Positions 25,801 through 32,949 of a stretch of DNA of 64,000 nucleotides are shown piece after piece (position 1 is the stretch's first letter; every line of letters starts with the position of its first letter). The stretch covers positions 62,001-126,000 of the forward strand of contig JAJPIC010000004.1 in the NCBI GenBank assembly GCA_021324915.1, given 5' to 3'. Made by a program: the position numbers and the translations under genes. Below the pieces are notes generated by a model. That model did no database searches and was not told the origin of the DNA. It worked only from the letters and a program-made list of their open reading frames with translations. This DNA is from Beijerinckiaceae bacterium (GTDB lineage Bacteria; Pseudomonadota; Alphaproteobacteria; Rhizobiales; Beijerinckiaceae).

Positions 25801-26273
25801 AATCCCGTGTCCGGCGCCTCGAAATCTTCATAGACCTTGCCCGGTTTTTGGGCCTGGTCTTCAGGCTCCCATGTGCTTGCCGGCATCACGGCGAGATTGA
25901 GGCCGTCCGCCGCGGCGAGAAGATCGTCGCGCGTCAAGCGGCAGAATCCTTTCCGCGCTTTGAGGTTGCCGCGGGTCAGAAGACGCGTCAGCCGCCCATA
26001 GGCGGGGCGGTCTTGCGGATAGGCGAGAATATCCGGCGTGCCGTCGCAGAAGACGAGTCGCGTTCCGATCGCAATGCGCAAGGTCTTGGGCGCGATTTCG
26101 TTTTCGCGGGCGAAGAGATGGGCGCGCACGACACCGGCCAGCGAATTGCGGTCGGCGATGCCGATTCCTGCGAGGCCGAGCTCATAGGCGCGCGCGACAT
26201 ATTCTTCCGGATGCGAGGCGCCGCGCAGGAAGGAGAAATTGGTCGTGACCGCAAATTCGGCGAAGGGGATCAT
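22851..26273 (-). CDS. dnaE2: error-prone DNA polymerase III alpha subunit
   Basis: A 1140-residue C-family polymerase of the DnaE2/ImuC type, the catalytic part of the SOS mutasome that copies damaged DNA. A PHP domain leads ([33 protein letters not shown]). The palm shows [21 protein letters not shown] and [26 protein letters not shown] with catalytic Asp residues; the fingers contain [16 protein letters not shown] and [17 protein letters not shown]; a C-terminal OB fold follows. Third gene of imuA-imuB-dnaE2. The start lies in a short duplication, so ATG codons at 26273 or 26303 are both possible; [13 protein letters not shown] fits the family. Confidence 0.94.
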   Translation of the reverse strand: [1140 protein letters not shown]

Positions 26274-26325
26274 GCGAAGAGCCCCTGCATGAGCGGAGCT
26301 CATGCGAAGAGCCCATGCATGAACC
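26271..26325. repeat. 30-bp tandem duplication at the imuB/dnaE2 junction
   Basis: CATGCGAAGAGCCC(C/A)TGCATGA occurs at 26271 and again at 26301, a 30-base period. Each copy gives an ATG for dnaE2 on the minus strand (26273 and 26303). The second copy also contains the imuB stop, forming an ATGA overlap. The duplication leaves the frame of both genes intact and only lengthens the dnaE2 N terminus by ten codons if the outer ATG is used. Confidence 0.8.
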
Positions 26326-27841
26326 AGCGCGGGCGCGCGCATTCCGTTTCATAAAGGCCTTCGCGAAAGAGCCAGAACCTGCGTCCCTCGAGGTCCTCGG
26401 CGCAGAAATAATCGCGGGTTAAATCCACATTCTTCCACCATTCGGACGCGATCCGCTCGGGGCCTTCGATGGCGGCGATCTCATGCAGGACGCGCCGCCA
26501 GCGAAACCGCACCGGCGGACCGTCCGGGACGCTCGCGATCGTCTCGATCGGCTCCGGACGCGTAAGGAGCCGAATGGGCCGCAATTCCCTCTCTCCGCTT
26601 GCGGGGAGAGGGTTAGGGTGAGGGGCAGGGAGAGTTTGCGCCGCAGGCACGCACGCGACGGCAAATTCCGGCCAATGCCGGTCGATGAGCGCAAGCCGCG
26701 TGACGCGCCGCAAGCCGAGCCGCGCGCCAAGACGATCGATGAGATCGGCGAGGTCCTGGTTTTCGTCCGGCCTGATCCAATTCGCCTGTTCCTCGTCGAG
26801 GCATTCGACCGAAAGCGCCGAAAGACGCAAAACATCGAAGCCGAAACCGGCATCGAGCGGATCATCCTCGCTTTCGATGGCGCAAGCCGCTTCGAGCTTT
26901 TCATGAAAGAGCCGAGCGATCATGCGCGGATCGCGCAGAGGCCGGCTCGTGCCGGCGCCAATATGCCTTACGCGTCCGTCGATGCCATAAAGGCTCAAGT
27001 CGAGGCGCCGCGCGCCTTCGCCATGCCGCAAAAGGAGGCGTGCGAGTTCCTGCGCCAGCGCCAGGATCGCCATCTCGATCGTCTCGCGCCGGCTGATCGG
27101 TTCGCCGTAGCGGCGCTCGGCAAGATAAGAAGGCACTTCGAAACGGGGCGAGATCGGCGTCTTCGCCCGCCCGAACATGGCGTCTAACCTTTCGAAGAGC
27201 GCGATGCCGAAACGGGCCGTGAGCGGCGCGCGTGGACGCAGCAGAACATCCTCGATCCGCCGCAGGCCGGCTTGTGCAAGCTCGGCCAGGATTTGCTCCT
27301 CGAGCCGCAAGGCGACGAGCGGCAGGGGACCCAGCCAGCGGAGGGGATCCTCGCCTTCCGGCATGAGGCGCTTCTGGCCGAAACGCGCCAAGGCCCAGGC
27401 CGCTTCCGGTGTCGGACCGAGGCCCGCCCGGGCGGTAAAACCTTGCGCCGCAAGCCGCGTCTCGGCCTCGGCGAGAAGCTTCGCCTCTCCGCCGAAGAGA
27501 TGCGCGGCGCCGGTGATATCGAGCATCACGCCGTCGGGCGCATCGAGCGCGGCGAGCGGCGTGAAGCGCCGGCACCAATCGGTGATGGCGGCGAGCGTTG
27601 CGGCCTCGGCCGCCGCATCGGCGGTAAAGCAATGCAAATCCGGCAGGATGGCCCGCGCATCGGCGAGCGCCATGCCGGGCTTCAGCCCACGCGCGGCGGC
27701 GGCGCGGTCGACGGCGACGAGCCTTTGCGCATTCTTGATCTTGGCGATGGTCGCAAGATCACGCGCCGAATGCCCGGCGATCTTCCTGGTGATCCGGTCC
27801 GTCGCCAGAGTGGGCAGCCAAAGGGAAAGATAACGCGTCAC
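26300..27841 (-). CDS. imuB: ImuB, inactive Y-family polymerase-like mutasome protein
   Basis: About 513 residues. It has a Y-family polymerase fold (RYLSLWLPTLATDRITRK, LVAVDRAAAARGLKPGMALADARAILPDL) but lacks the full acidic catalytic set of active Y polymerases, as is known for ImuB. It acts as the hub linking the beta clamp, ImuA and DnaE2. The open frame begins at ATG 27865, but the GTG at 27841 (VTRYLSLW) has GAGG nine bases upstream and gives the family N terminus. Its start overlaps the 3' end of imuA, and its stop overlaps a possible dnaE2 start. Confidence 0.9.
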   Translation of the reverse strand: MTRYLSLWLPTLATDRITRKIAGHSARDLATIAKIKNAQRLVAVDRAAAARGLKPGMALADARAILPDLHCFTADAAAEAATLAAITDWCRRFTPLAALDAPDGVMLDITGAAHLFGGEAKLLAEAETRLAAQGFTARAGLGPTPEAAWALARFGQKRLMPEGEDPLRWLGPLPLVALRLEEQILAELAQAGLRRIEDVLLRPRAPLTARFGIALFERLDAMFGRAKTPISPRFEVPSYLAERRYGEPISRRETIEMAILALAQELARLLLRHGEGARRLDLSLYGIDGRVRHIGAGTSRPLRDPRMIARLFHEKLEAACAIESEDDPLDAGFGFDVLRLSALSVECLDEEQANWIRPDENQDLADLIDRLGARLGLRRVTRLALIDRHWPEFAVACVPAAQTLPAPHPNPLPASGERELRPIRLLTRPEPIETIASVPDGPPVRFRWRRVLHEIAAIEGPERIASEWWKNVDLTRDYFCAEDLEGRRFWLFREGLYETECARPRWFMHGLFA

Positions 27842-28577
27842 GGAACGAAGCCTCTGTCCAGACAACCGGATGGAAATCGGAATTGAGACCGATAGGTCCG
27901 GCGCGCGCCTTGGCGATGCGGATGGACCAGGCGGGAAAGCCGGGCAGGGGTATGCGCCGCGCCGCGGAGGCCTGATGCGGGCTCGGATGGGCGCGGATTT
28001 CGAACCGCGTATCGGCGCCGCTCGAAAGCGCCCCGGTGCCCGTCACGCCGGAAAGAAAGAGAAGGGCGGGGATTGCGTGTTTCTGTGCGGCAAGGACGAG
28101 CCGGCGCGAAGCGGTCAGATCATAAGTCTTGGCCGTGAAAATCTCGCAGACCACGGCTCCGGGTGCGGGGCTCTTCAGCGCCTCTTCCATGGCCCAGAGC
28201 GCCTCTTTGGCGCTTGCCGCATGGATGAGAAGGAGAGAAGCCGGATCTATCCCATGCAGGGCGAGGCCCGGCCCATAAAGCGCGCCCTGTTCGCACGCGG
28301 CGAAATCCTCGCCGATCCAGACGATCGGCGCGCGCCGCCGCGCCGCCCTCAAATGCGCGGCGAGCGCCAGGGCAAAACTTGTCGCGGCGGGCTGATCGCC
28401 GGGTCGCGACGCCACGATCTCGTGCAGGGCGCCAAGCTTGAGGCCGCCGGCAAGCTGGCGATCGAGCGGGGCGACCCTGAGCGGAATGCGCCGCGTCTCG
28501 CCGGGCATGCTTTCGATGCCGGCGATTTCGGCGCGCAAGAGATGCAGGCTCGCCAAGTGAGGCTGCGCTCGGGGCAT
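27759..28577 (-). CDS. imuA: ImuA, RecA-like mutasome protein
   Basis: A 272-residue protein related to RecA/SulA folds: IPLRVAPLDRQLAGGLKLGALHEIVA, ATSFALALAAHLRAARRRAPIVWIGEDFAACEQGALYGPGL and a region PGAVVCEIFTAKTYDLTASRRLVLAAQKHAIPALLFL. ImuA supports damage-induced mutagenesis with ImuB and DnaE2. First gene of the operon, starting 17 bases after a perfect LexA box. Its tail runs in another frame over the imuB start. Confidence 0.9.
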   Translation of the reverse strand: MPRAQPHLASLHLLRAEIAGIESMPGETRRIPLRVAPLDRQLAGGLKLGALHEIVASRPGDQPAATSFALALAAHLRAARRRAPIVWIGEDFAACEQGALYGPGLALHGIDPASLLLIHAASAKEALWAMEEALKSPAPGAVVCEIFTAKTYDLTASRRLVLAAQKHAIPALLFLSGVTGTGALSSGADTRFEIRAHPSPHQASAARRIPLPGFPAWSIRIAKARAGPIGLNSDFHPVVWTEASFRDALSFPLAAHSGDGPDHQEDRRAFGA

Positions 28578-28593
28578 CCGCCAAGCCTTCTTC

Positions 28594-28608
28594 GTTCATC
28601 ATTTGTTC
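28594..28608 (-). promoter_or_regulatory. LexA (SOS) box controlling imuA-imuB-dnaE2
   Basis: GTTC-ATCATTT-GTTC on the plus strand (GAAC-N7-GAAC on the minus strand), a perfect match to the alphaproteobacterial LexA operator, 17 bases upstream of the imuA ATG. LexA cleavage after DNA damage should release the operon. Confidence 0.93.
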
Positions 28609-28609
28609 T

Positions 28610-28728
28610 AATAGATTCCTGCTTTAGGGGAAGGAGTCAAGGAGGGCTTGGGACATTGGTAGGAGTTCGCGGACTGCGAGGGAGGCTCATTCAGCCCGCT
28701 GGTCCGAAAGGATCGGCGGGGTTTTTTT
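28610..28728 (+). ncRNA. candidate small RNA divergent from imuA
   Basis: About 120 bases of plus-strand sequence with no convincing reading frame, ending in a textbook intrinsic terminator whose T run is on the plus strand only. No plus-strand gene lies upstream, because imuA and the toxin-antitoxin genes are on the minus strand. The stretch is purine-rich with repeated GGAG/AGGAG-like blocks (GGAAGGAG, AAGGAGGG, GTAGGAG, GAGGGAGG). The LexA box sits at its upstream edge, so SOS control is possible. The promoter is not clear and the 5' end is a guess. Confidence 0.45.
28695..28728 (+). terminator. rho-independent terminator with GAAA tetraloop
   Basis: An 11-bp stem CCCGCTGGTCC/GGATCGGCGGG (two G-U pairs in RNA) with loop GAAA, followed by seven T residues at 28722-28728. 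The orientation is plus strand, opposite to all annotated genes around it. Confidence 0.88.
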
Positions 28729-28733
28729 GCATG

Positions 28734-29030
28734 TCAGGACGCATGTAGAGCGCGATCAACGGCCTCAGGTTCCCTCGCGATGACGAGTAAAAACGCGCGC
28801 ATTGCCGCATCCGGCCGCTTTCGCTTTTGCTCCCAGTCTCTGACGCGTGGGCCAAAGCCGTACCGCAGTCCGAATTGCTCTTGTGTGAGCCCGAGGCGCT
28901 TCCGGATGGCCTTTACGTCGATTTCTTCCGGGACGTGGACGCGATAAGTTGCGGGATCTGCGTCGCCACGCGCGATCGCTATGGCATCGTTAAGGCCGGC
29001 GGCAATCTTGTCGAATGCCTTTTTGGTCAT
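28734..29030 (-). CDS. XRE-family antitoxin
   Basis: A 98-residue protein with a C-terminal helix-turn-helix: VKAIRKRLGLTQEQFGLRYGFGPRVRDWEQKRKRPD. It is preceded by VHVPEEIDV, as in HigA/RelB-like antitoxins that pair with RelE-fold toxins and bind their own promoter. Its start overlaps the toxin stop by four bases. Toxin-first order is typical of HigBA-type modules. Confidence 0.85.
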   Translation of the reverse strand: MTKKAFDKIAAGLNDAIAIARGDADPATYRVHVPEEIDVKAIRKRLGLTQEQFGLRYGFGPRVRDWEQKRKRPDAAMRAFLLVIAREPEAVDRALHAS

Positions 29031-29377
29031 CGCTTGGCTCCTTTTTTGCGATATATCGCGACCAAAACTTTCGTCAGCTTGGCCAGTTCGTTGCGCTCGG
29101 CCCTGCTGAGATTGTCCTGTTCGCCTTTGCCGAAAATGGTGATCAGGAAGACCGGCAAATCATCGCCGGTGAAAAACGTTACAATCCGATAGCCACCGCT
29201 CTTGCCCTTTCCACGACCGGGAACCCGAAACTTCCGACAACCGCCGGTTTCCTTCACCAGTGCGCCAATCTGCGGATCGGCGGCGACCAGATCTACGATG
29301 TGCTCGAGCTCCGAAGCTTTGAGCCCTAGGCTCTCAGCTTCGGCTAAGTAAGGAGCGGTTTCGACGACCGTGTGCAT
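29027..29377 (-). CDS. RelE/HigB-type toxin
   Basis: A protein of about 116 residues from the ATG at 29377 (MHTVVETAPYLAEAESLG). It has the RelE-superfamily pattern: LEHIVDLVAADPQIGALVKETGGCRKFRVPGRGKGKSGGYRIVTFFTG, DLPVFLITIFGKGEQDNLSRAERNELAKL. Basic residues around KFRVPGRGKGKSGGYR correspond to the RNA-contacting face of ribosome-dependent mRNases. The frame is open to 29410, but 29377 lies just after an operator-like palindrome and leaves little or no leader. Confidence 0.85.
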   Translation of the reverse strand: MHTVVETAPYLAEAESLGLKASELEHIVDLVAADPQIGALVKETGGCRKFRVPGRGKGKSGGYRIVTFFTGDDLPVFLITIFGKGEQDNLSRAERNELAKLTKVLVAIYRKKGAKR

Positions 29378-29383
29378 AGCTAT

Positions 29384-29410
29384 AACTACGTCTTTAGCGT
29401 AGTTTGTCAA
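29384..29410 (-). promoter_or_regulatory. promoter/operator of the toxin-antitoxin pair
   Basis: A perfect 7-bp inverted repeat AACTACG-N7-CGTAGTT at 29384-29404. On the minus strand TTGACA (29405-29410) lies directly upstream and TATAG just downstream, so the palindrome sits between the -35 and -10 regions, a good place for antitoxin binding. Transcription would then start close to the toxin ATG, which lacks a ribosome site; a leaderless mRNA is possible. Confidence 0.6.
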
Positions 29411-29476
29411 CGGCTTTGGCGCAGTTGGGAAGTGCCTGGCCAGTTCAGCTGTTGAGAAAATTTCGCGCCATGCGGC

Positions 29477-31177
29477 TCAATGCCGGAGCAGCGACAGAAG
29501 AAGCCCCAGCGCCAGCAGCGCGGCTACGGCTTGCCAGAAGCGGACGGGATAGCGTTCGTAAAGCGTCGGCGGCCGATGTACCGCGCGCGGCGCGCGCGCC
29601 GGTCCCGTTTCCATCTCCATGGCGAATTCGTTCATGTCGCGGAAACGCTCGGCCGGATCGAGCGCGATGGCGCGGCTGAGCGTCGCTTGCAGCCACGCCG
29701 GCAGATCCGGACGCAGAGCCGAAAGCGGCTTCGGCCGGTTGAGCCGCGGCGGGCTCGTAGCATCCGCATTGCCGTAAGGATATTCGCCGGTGAAGGCGCG
29801 GAACATGGTCACGCCCAGAGCATAAATGTCGGTTGCGACATTGCCCGCCTCACCATTGAACATTTCCGGCGCCATATAGGCGGGCGTGCCGGGAATATCC
29901 TCGGGTGCGAAATCTTCGAGGCCCGGAATGCGCACGACGCCGAGATCGATCAGCTTCAGCGATCCATCCGCTTCGAGGATCACATTGTCCGGCTTGATGT
30001 CGCGATGGATGATGCCGGCGCGATGCAGCGCGGCCGCGCCGCGCGCGAGCTTGACGGCAATATTGCGTCCTGCCTCGAGATCGAGATGCCGGGCGAGCCG
30101 GGTCTCGAGAAGCTCGCCCTGATAGAGCGGCATGACGGTGTAGAGGCAGGTCTGCCGCCCGGGCGGCAACTCGACGACACGCCCGACCCAAGGCGAATAG
30201 ACGCGCGTGCCGGCCAATGCCTCGCGGGCGAAGGCCGCATGGTGGGCCGCCTCGCTCGCGACCTGCGGCTTGGGAAATTTCAACACCACGCCGCCGCCCT
30301 CGACCTCGTCGAGCGCACCGAAGAGGCGGGTGTAGCGCCCCTCCGAGACAAGAGCTTTGAGCAGGAAGCCGTCGACCGTCTCGCCCGTGACCGGCACCGG
30401 GATCAGCGGCAATTGCATGAGTCTGGCATCGATATCCGCCGATCCGGCCGTCGGCAGTTCGAGCGCATCGATCACTAAGGCCGTACAATTGTCGGTGCCG
30501 CCGGCTCTGAGTGCCGCTGCGATCAGCGCGCGGGCGCAATCGTCCGAGGCGGGGCGCTCGCGCAATATATCGGCGATCGTCTCCGACGAGAGGAAGCGGT
30601 GCACGCCGTCGCTGCACAGAAGGAACCGATCGTGCCGGGCGATCGGCTGGGCCATATAGTCGAGCCGCACCTCCGTCTCGACGCCGAGCGCGCGCGCAAG
30701 AACGCTCGAATGACCGCTGCTGCCTTCCCTTACATGATCGGTGGTCAAGCAGGTGAGCCGGTCGCCCCCCAGCCGATAGGCACGCGTGTCCCCGACATGC
30801 AGCACATGCGCCTGGCGTCCGCGCAGCACCAGCGCCGTGAACGTGCATCCCATGCCCTTCAAGTTGGCATCGCGCTGACCTTGCGAATAAATCCAGCCGT
30901 TGAGCGAATTGATAACCCGTGCCGCCGCATGGCGCACTTCCATCGTCTCGGGGAGGTCACAAAAACCATCGAGAAAGCCGCGTACCGCCATTTCGGCGGC
31001 GACGCGACCGCCTTTGGCGCCGCCGATTCCATCGGCGATTGCGGCCACCACGTCTCCGCGCGGCTGCGGCAGCTCGAGACCGAAGACGGCGCCGGCGAAA
31101 TCTTCGTTCGCATTGCGCGGTCCGATGTCGGTCGCAAATCCGACGCTGGCTCTCACCCCGGAAAGGCGCTCACCCAT
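29477..31177 (-). CDS. PP2C phosphatase-Ser/Thr kinase fusion with C-terminal membrane anchor
   Basis: A 566-residue protein with opposing activities. The N-terminal PP2C phosphatase (about 1-235) shows RNANEDF, AAIADGIGGAKGG, HVGDTRAYRL, FLLCSDGVHRFL and GGTDNCTALVI, with metal-binding Asp residues kept. The C-terminal protein kinase (about 265-520) has the Lys in GGVVLKFPKP, HRDIKPDNVIL (about 391), DLG in place of DFG, and GTPAYMAPEMF. A single helix, FWQAVAALLALGLLLSLL, ends the chain, so both domains should face the cytoplasm. Its targets are unknown. It is divergent from the ammonium transporter gene. Confidence 0.9.
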   Translation of the reverse strand: MGERLSGVRASVGFATDIGPRNANEDFAGAVFGLELPQPRGDVVAAIADGIGGAKGGRVAAEMAVRGFLDGFCDLPETMEVRHAAARVINSLNGWIYSQGQRDANLKGMGCTFTALVLRGRQAHVLHVGDTRAYRLGGDRLTCLTTDHVREGSSGHSSVLARALGVETEVRLDYMAQPIARHDRFLLCSDGVHRFLSSETIADILRERPASDDCARALIAAALRAGGTDNCTALVIDALELPTAGSADIDARLMQLPLIPVPVTGETVDGFLLKALVSEGRYTRLFGALDEVEGGGVVLKFPKPQVASEAAHHAAFAREALAGTRVYSPWVGRVVELPPGRQTCLYTVMPLYQGELLETRLARHLDLEAGRNIAVKLARGAAALHRAGIIHRDIKPDNVILEADGSLKLIDLGVVRIPGLEDFAPEDIPGTPAYMAPEMFNGEAGNVATDIYALGVTMFRAFTGEYPYGNADATSPPRLNRPKPLSALRPDLPAWLQATLSRAIALDPAERFRDMNEFAMEMETGPARAPRAVHRPPTLYERYPVRFWQAVAALLALGLLLSLLRH

Positions 31178-31514
31178 CTTTGCTGCTCCCAGCCGACAAG
31201 CGGACAGGAATGCGCTCCCGCTGCCAAGCGGCGAATTTCGGACGTCGCGTGCAATCCATAGCGAAATTTCCAGCCGGCAAGGAAGCCGTAAAGCTCAGGC
31301 TGCCGCATCGGTAATCATGACCAACACCTGGTCACGATTGGCTCTGCTTTTACTCAGGATGCCCAATTTATAATCAGAGCAGTGCGTCGAGGCGGCCTGG
31401 CACCTTTCCAAAAGGCGCAGCTGGCCTATTCGCACGTGGGCATAGTTCTTGCTCGCCCGCTTCATCATTCGGCCTCGCATTGCGGTCTCGCAATAATGAA
31501 GGGGGGTAAAATCG
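31178..31514. other. 337-bp divergent intergenic region
   Basis: Lies between the phosphatase-kinase and amt starts. It must hold both promoters. I see AT-rich patches (near 31368-31375, AATTTATAATC) and a strong ribosome site for amt (GAAGGGGGG at 31497-31505), but no motif I trust as an NtrC or sigma-54 site. Confidence 0.4.
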
Positions 31515-32834
31515 ATGCTCGTACCATCACCCAAATGGCTTGATACCGGGGACAACGCTTGGCAATTGGCGGCCGCAACCTTCGTCGGTCTGCAGAGCAT
31601 TCCCGGCCTGACCGTCCTTTATGGCGGCATCGTCAAAAAGAAATGGGCGATCAACTCGGCCTTCATGTGCATGTACGCGTTCGCGTCGGTCCTCGTCGTG
31701 TGGGTGCTCTTCGATTACAATATGGCGTTCGGGCCGCAATGGTTTCCGTTCCTCGGCAAGCCGCTCCTCGCGCTTTCCGCCGGATTTACCACCGGTCAGG
31801 CGACAATTCCGGCTGCCGCATCCGGCATGCCGCCGCTCGCCTTTCCGATGGCGACGCTCATCTTCTTCCAGTTCGTGTTCGCCGCCATCACCGTCATCAT
31901 TCTCGCCGGTTCTCTGCTTGGCCGCATGAACTTTACGGCTTGGATGATCTTCTGTCCGATCTGGATGACGCTCGTCTATACCGTCGGCGCCTTCAGCCTC
32001 TGGGGCGGCGGCTGGCTCGCCAGCATGGGTGTCGCGGACTTCTCGGGCGGCTATGTCATCCATCTTGCGGCGGGCGTATCCGGGTTCACCGCCGCAGCAG
32101 TGATCGGTCCGCGGCTACAAGCCGATCGCGACCAATTCCCGCCGAACAGCCTGCTCATGACATTGGTCGGCGCGGGAATTCTTTGGCTTGGCTGGAACGG
32201 GTTCAACGGCGGCGATCCCTATTTCGCCAACGCGGATGCAGGCGCGGCAGTCCTCAACACCAATACGGCGACGGCGGTCGGGCTTCTCGTCTGGACGCTG
32301 ATGGACAAGATCGCCTATGGCAAACCCTCGGTGCTCGGCGCGGTCAATGGCATGATCGCAGGCCTCGTCGCGATCACGCCCTCTGCCGGCTATGTTGATG
32401 GCTTGGGCGCCATCATCGTCGGCATCGTCGCCGGAATCATTCCGTGGTTCGCGATGAACAAGCTGCAGAAGACCAGCCTGATGATGCGGGTGGACGATAC
32501 GCTCGGCGTCTTCTCAACGCACGGCGTTGCGGGCCTGACCGGCGGGTTGCTCGTCGGTCTCCTCGCCAATCCTGCTATGATCGAATATGTCGGCACCGAC
32601 AAGGATGCGCCCGGCGTGACGGTCAGCGGCTGGTTCTATGGCAATCCGCATCAGCTGCTGCTGCAGATCTATGGGGCGGCGTTCATCATCGTCTTCAACG
32701 CCATTGCGACCTTCGTCATCCTCAAAGCCATCTCGATTTTCGTTCCGCTGCGGATGGACGACTTGAGCCTGAAGGTGGGCGACGACGCAGTTCACGGCGA
32801 AACCGCTTACGCAATCGGTGCGGAAGGCGAATAG
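31515..32834 (+). CDS. amtB: ammonium transporter
   Basis: A 439-residue Amt/Rh family inner-membrane channel with eleven predicted helices. Family landmarks: the signature region DFSGGYVIHLAAGVSGFTAAAVIGPR, GWNGFNGGDPYFAN, NTNTATAVGLLVWTLMD, VNGMIAGLVAITPSAGYV and the second pore His in VFSTHGVAGLTGG. No N-terminal signal is obvious (MLVPSPKWLDTGDNAWQ), and the sequence begins close to the first helix. No glnK precedes it, which is unusual since amtB is often paired with glnK; the PII partner would be elsewhere. Confidence 0.95.
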   Translation: MLVPSPKWLDTGDNAWQLAAATFVGLQSIPGLTVLYGGIVKKKWAINSAFMCMYAFASVLVVWVLFDYNMAFGPQWFPFLGKPLLALSAGFTTGQATIPAAASGMPPLAFPMATLIFFQFVFAAITVIILAGSLLGRMNFTAWMIFCPIWMTLVYTVGAFSLWGGGWLASMGVADFSGGYVIHLAAGVSGFTAAAVIGPRLQADRDQFPPNSLLMTLVGAGILWLGWNGFNGGDPYFANADAGAAVLNTNTATAVGLLVWTLMDKIAYGKPSVLGAVNGMIAGLVAITPSAGYVDGLGAIIVGIVAGIIPWFAMNKLQKTSLMMRVDDTLGVFSTHGVAGLTGGLLVGLLANPAMIEYVGTDKDAPGVTVSGWFYGNPHQLLLQIYGAAFIIVFNAIATFVILKAISIFVPLRMDDLSLKVGDDAVHGETAYAIGAEGE

Positions 32835-32845
32835 CCGAAATATCC

Positions 32846-32867
32846 GGCGCCGGAGAAATCCGGCGCC
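32846..32867 (+). terminator. terminator of amt
   Basis: A 9-bp perfect stem GGCGCCGGA/TCCGGCGCC with loop GAAA, followed by TATTCTT, 12 bases after the stop codon. Confidence 0.75.
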
Positions 32868-32912
32868 TATTCTTCCCGATCTCCCTAGAAGAGCGACTTG
32901 GCAAGTACGACT

Positions 32913-32937
32913 GGGCCGGCCTCGCGCCGGCCCTTTT
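32913..32937 (+). terminator. second plus-strand terminator after amt
   Basis: An 8-bp stem GGGCCGGC/GCCGGCCC with loop CTCGC and a TTTTGTTT tail (32934 onward). It backs up the amt terminator; its T run is on the plus strand, so it does not serve the minus-strand gene that ends at 32950. Confidence 0.8.
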
Positions 32938-32949
32938 GTTTGGGCGCTG

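Noticed and set aside
24999..26354. Plus-strand 451-codon frame
   Set aside because: Antisense to dnaE2, which has all polymerase motifs.
31400..31425. Sigma-54-like TGGCAC upstream of amt
   Set aside because: The -12 part (TTGC at the correct spacing) is missing; a second candidate near 31327 has wrong spacing.
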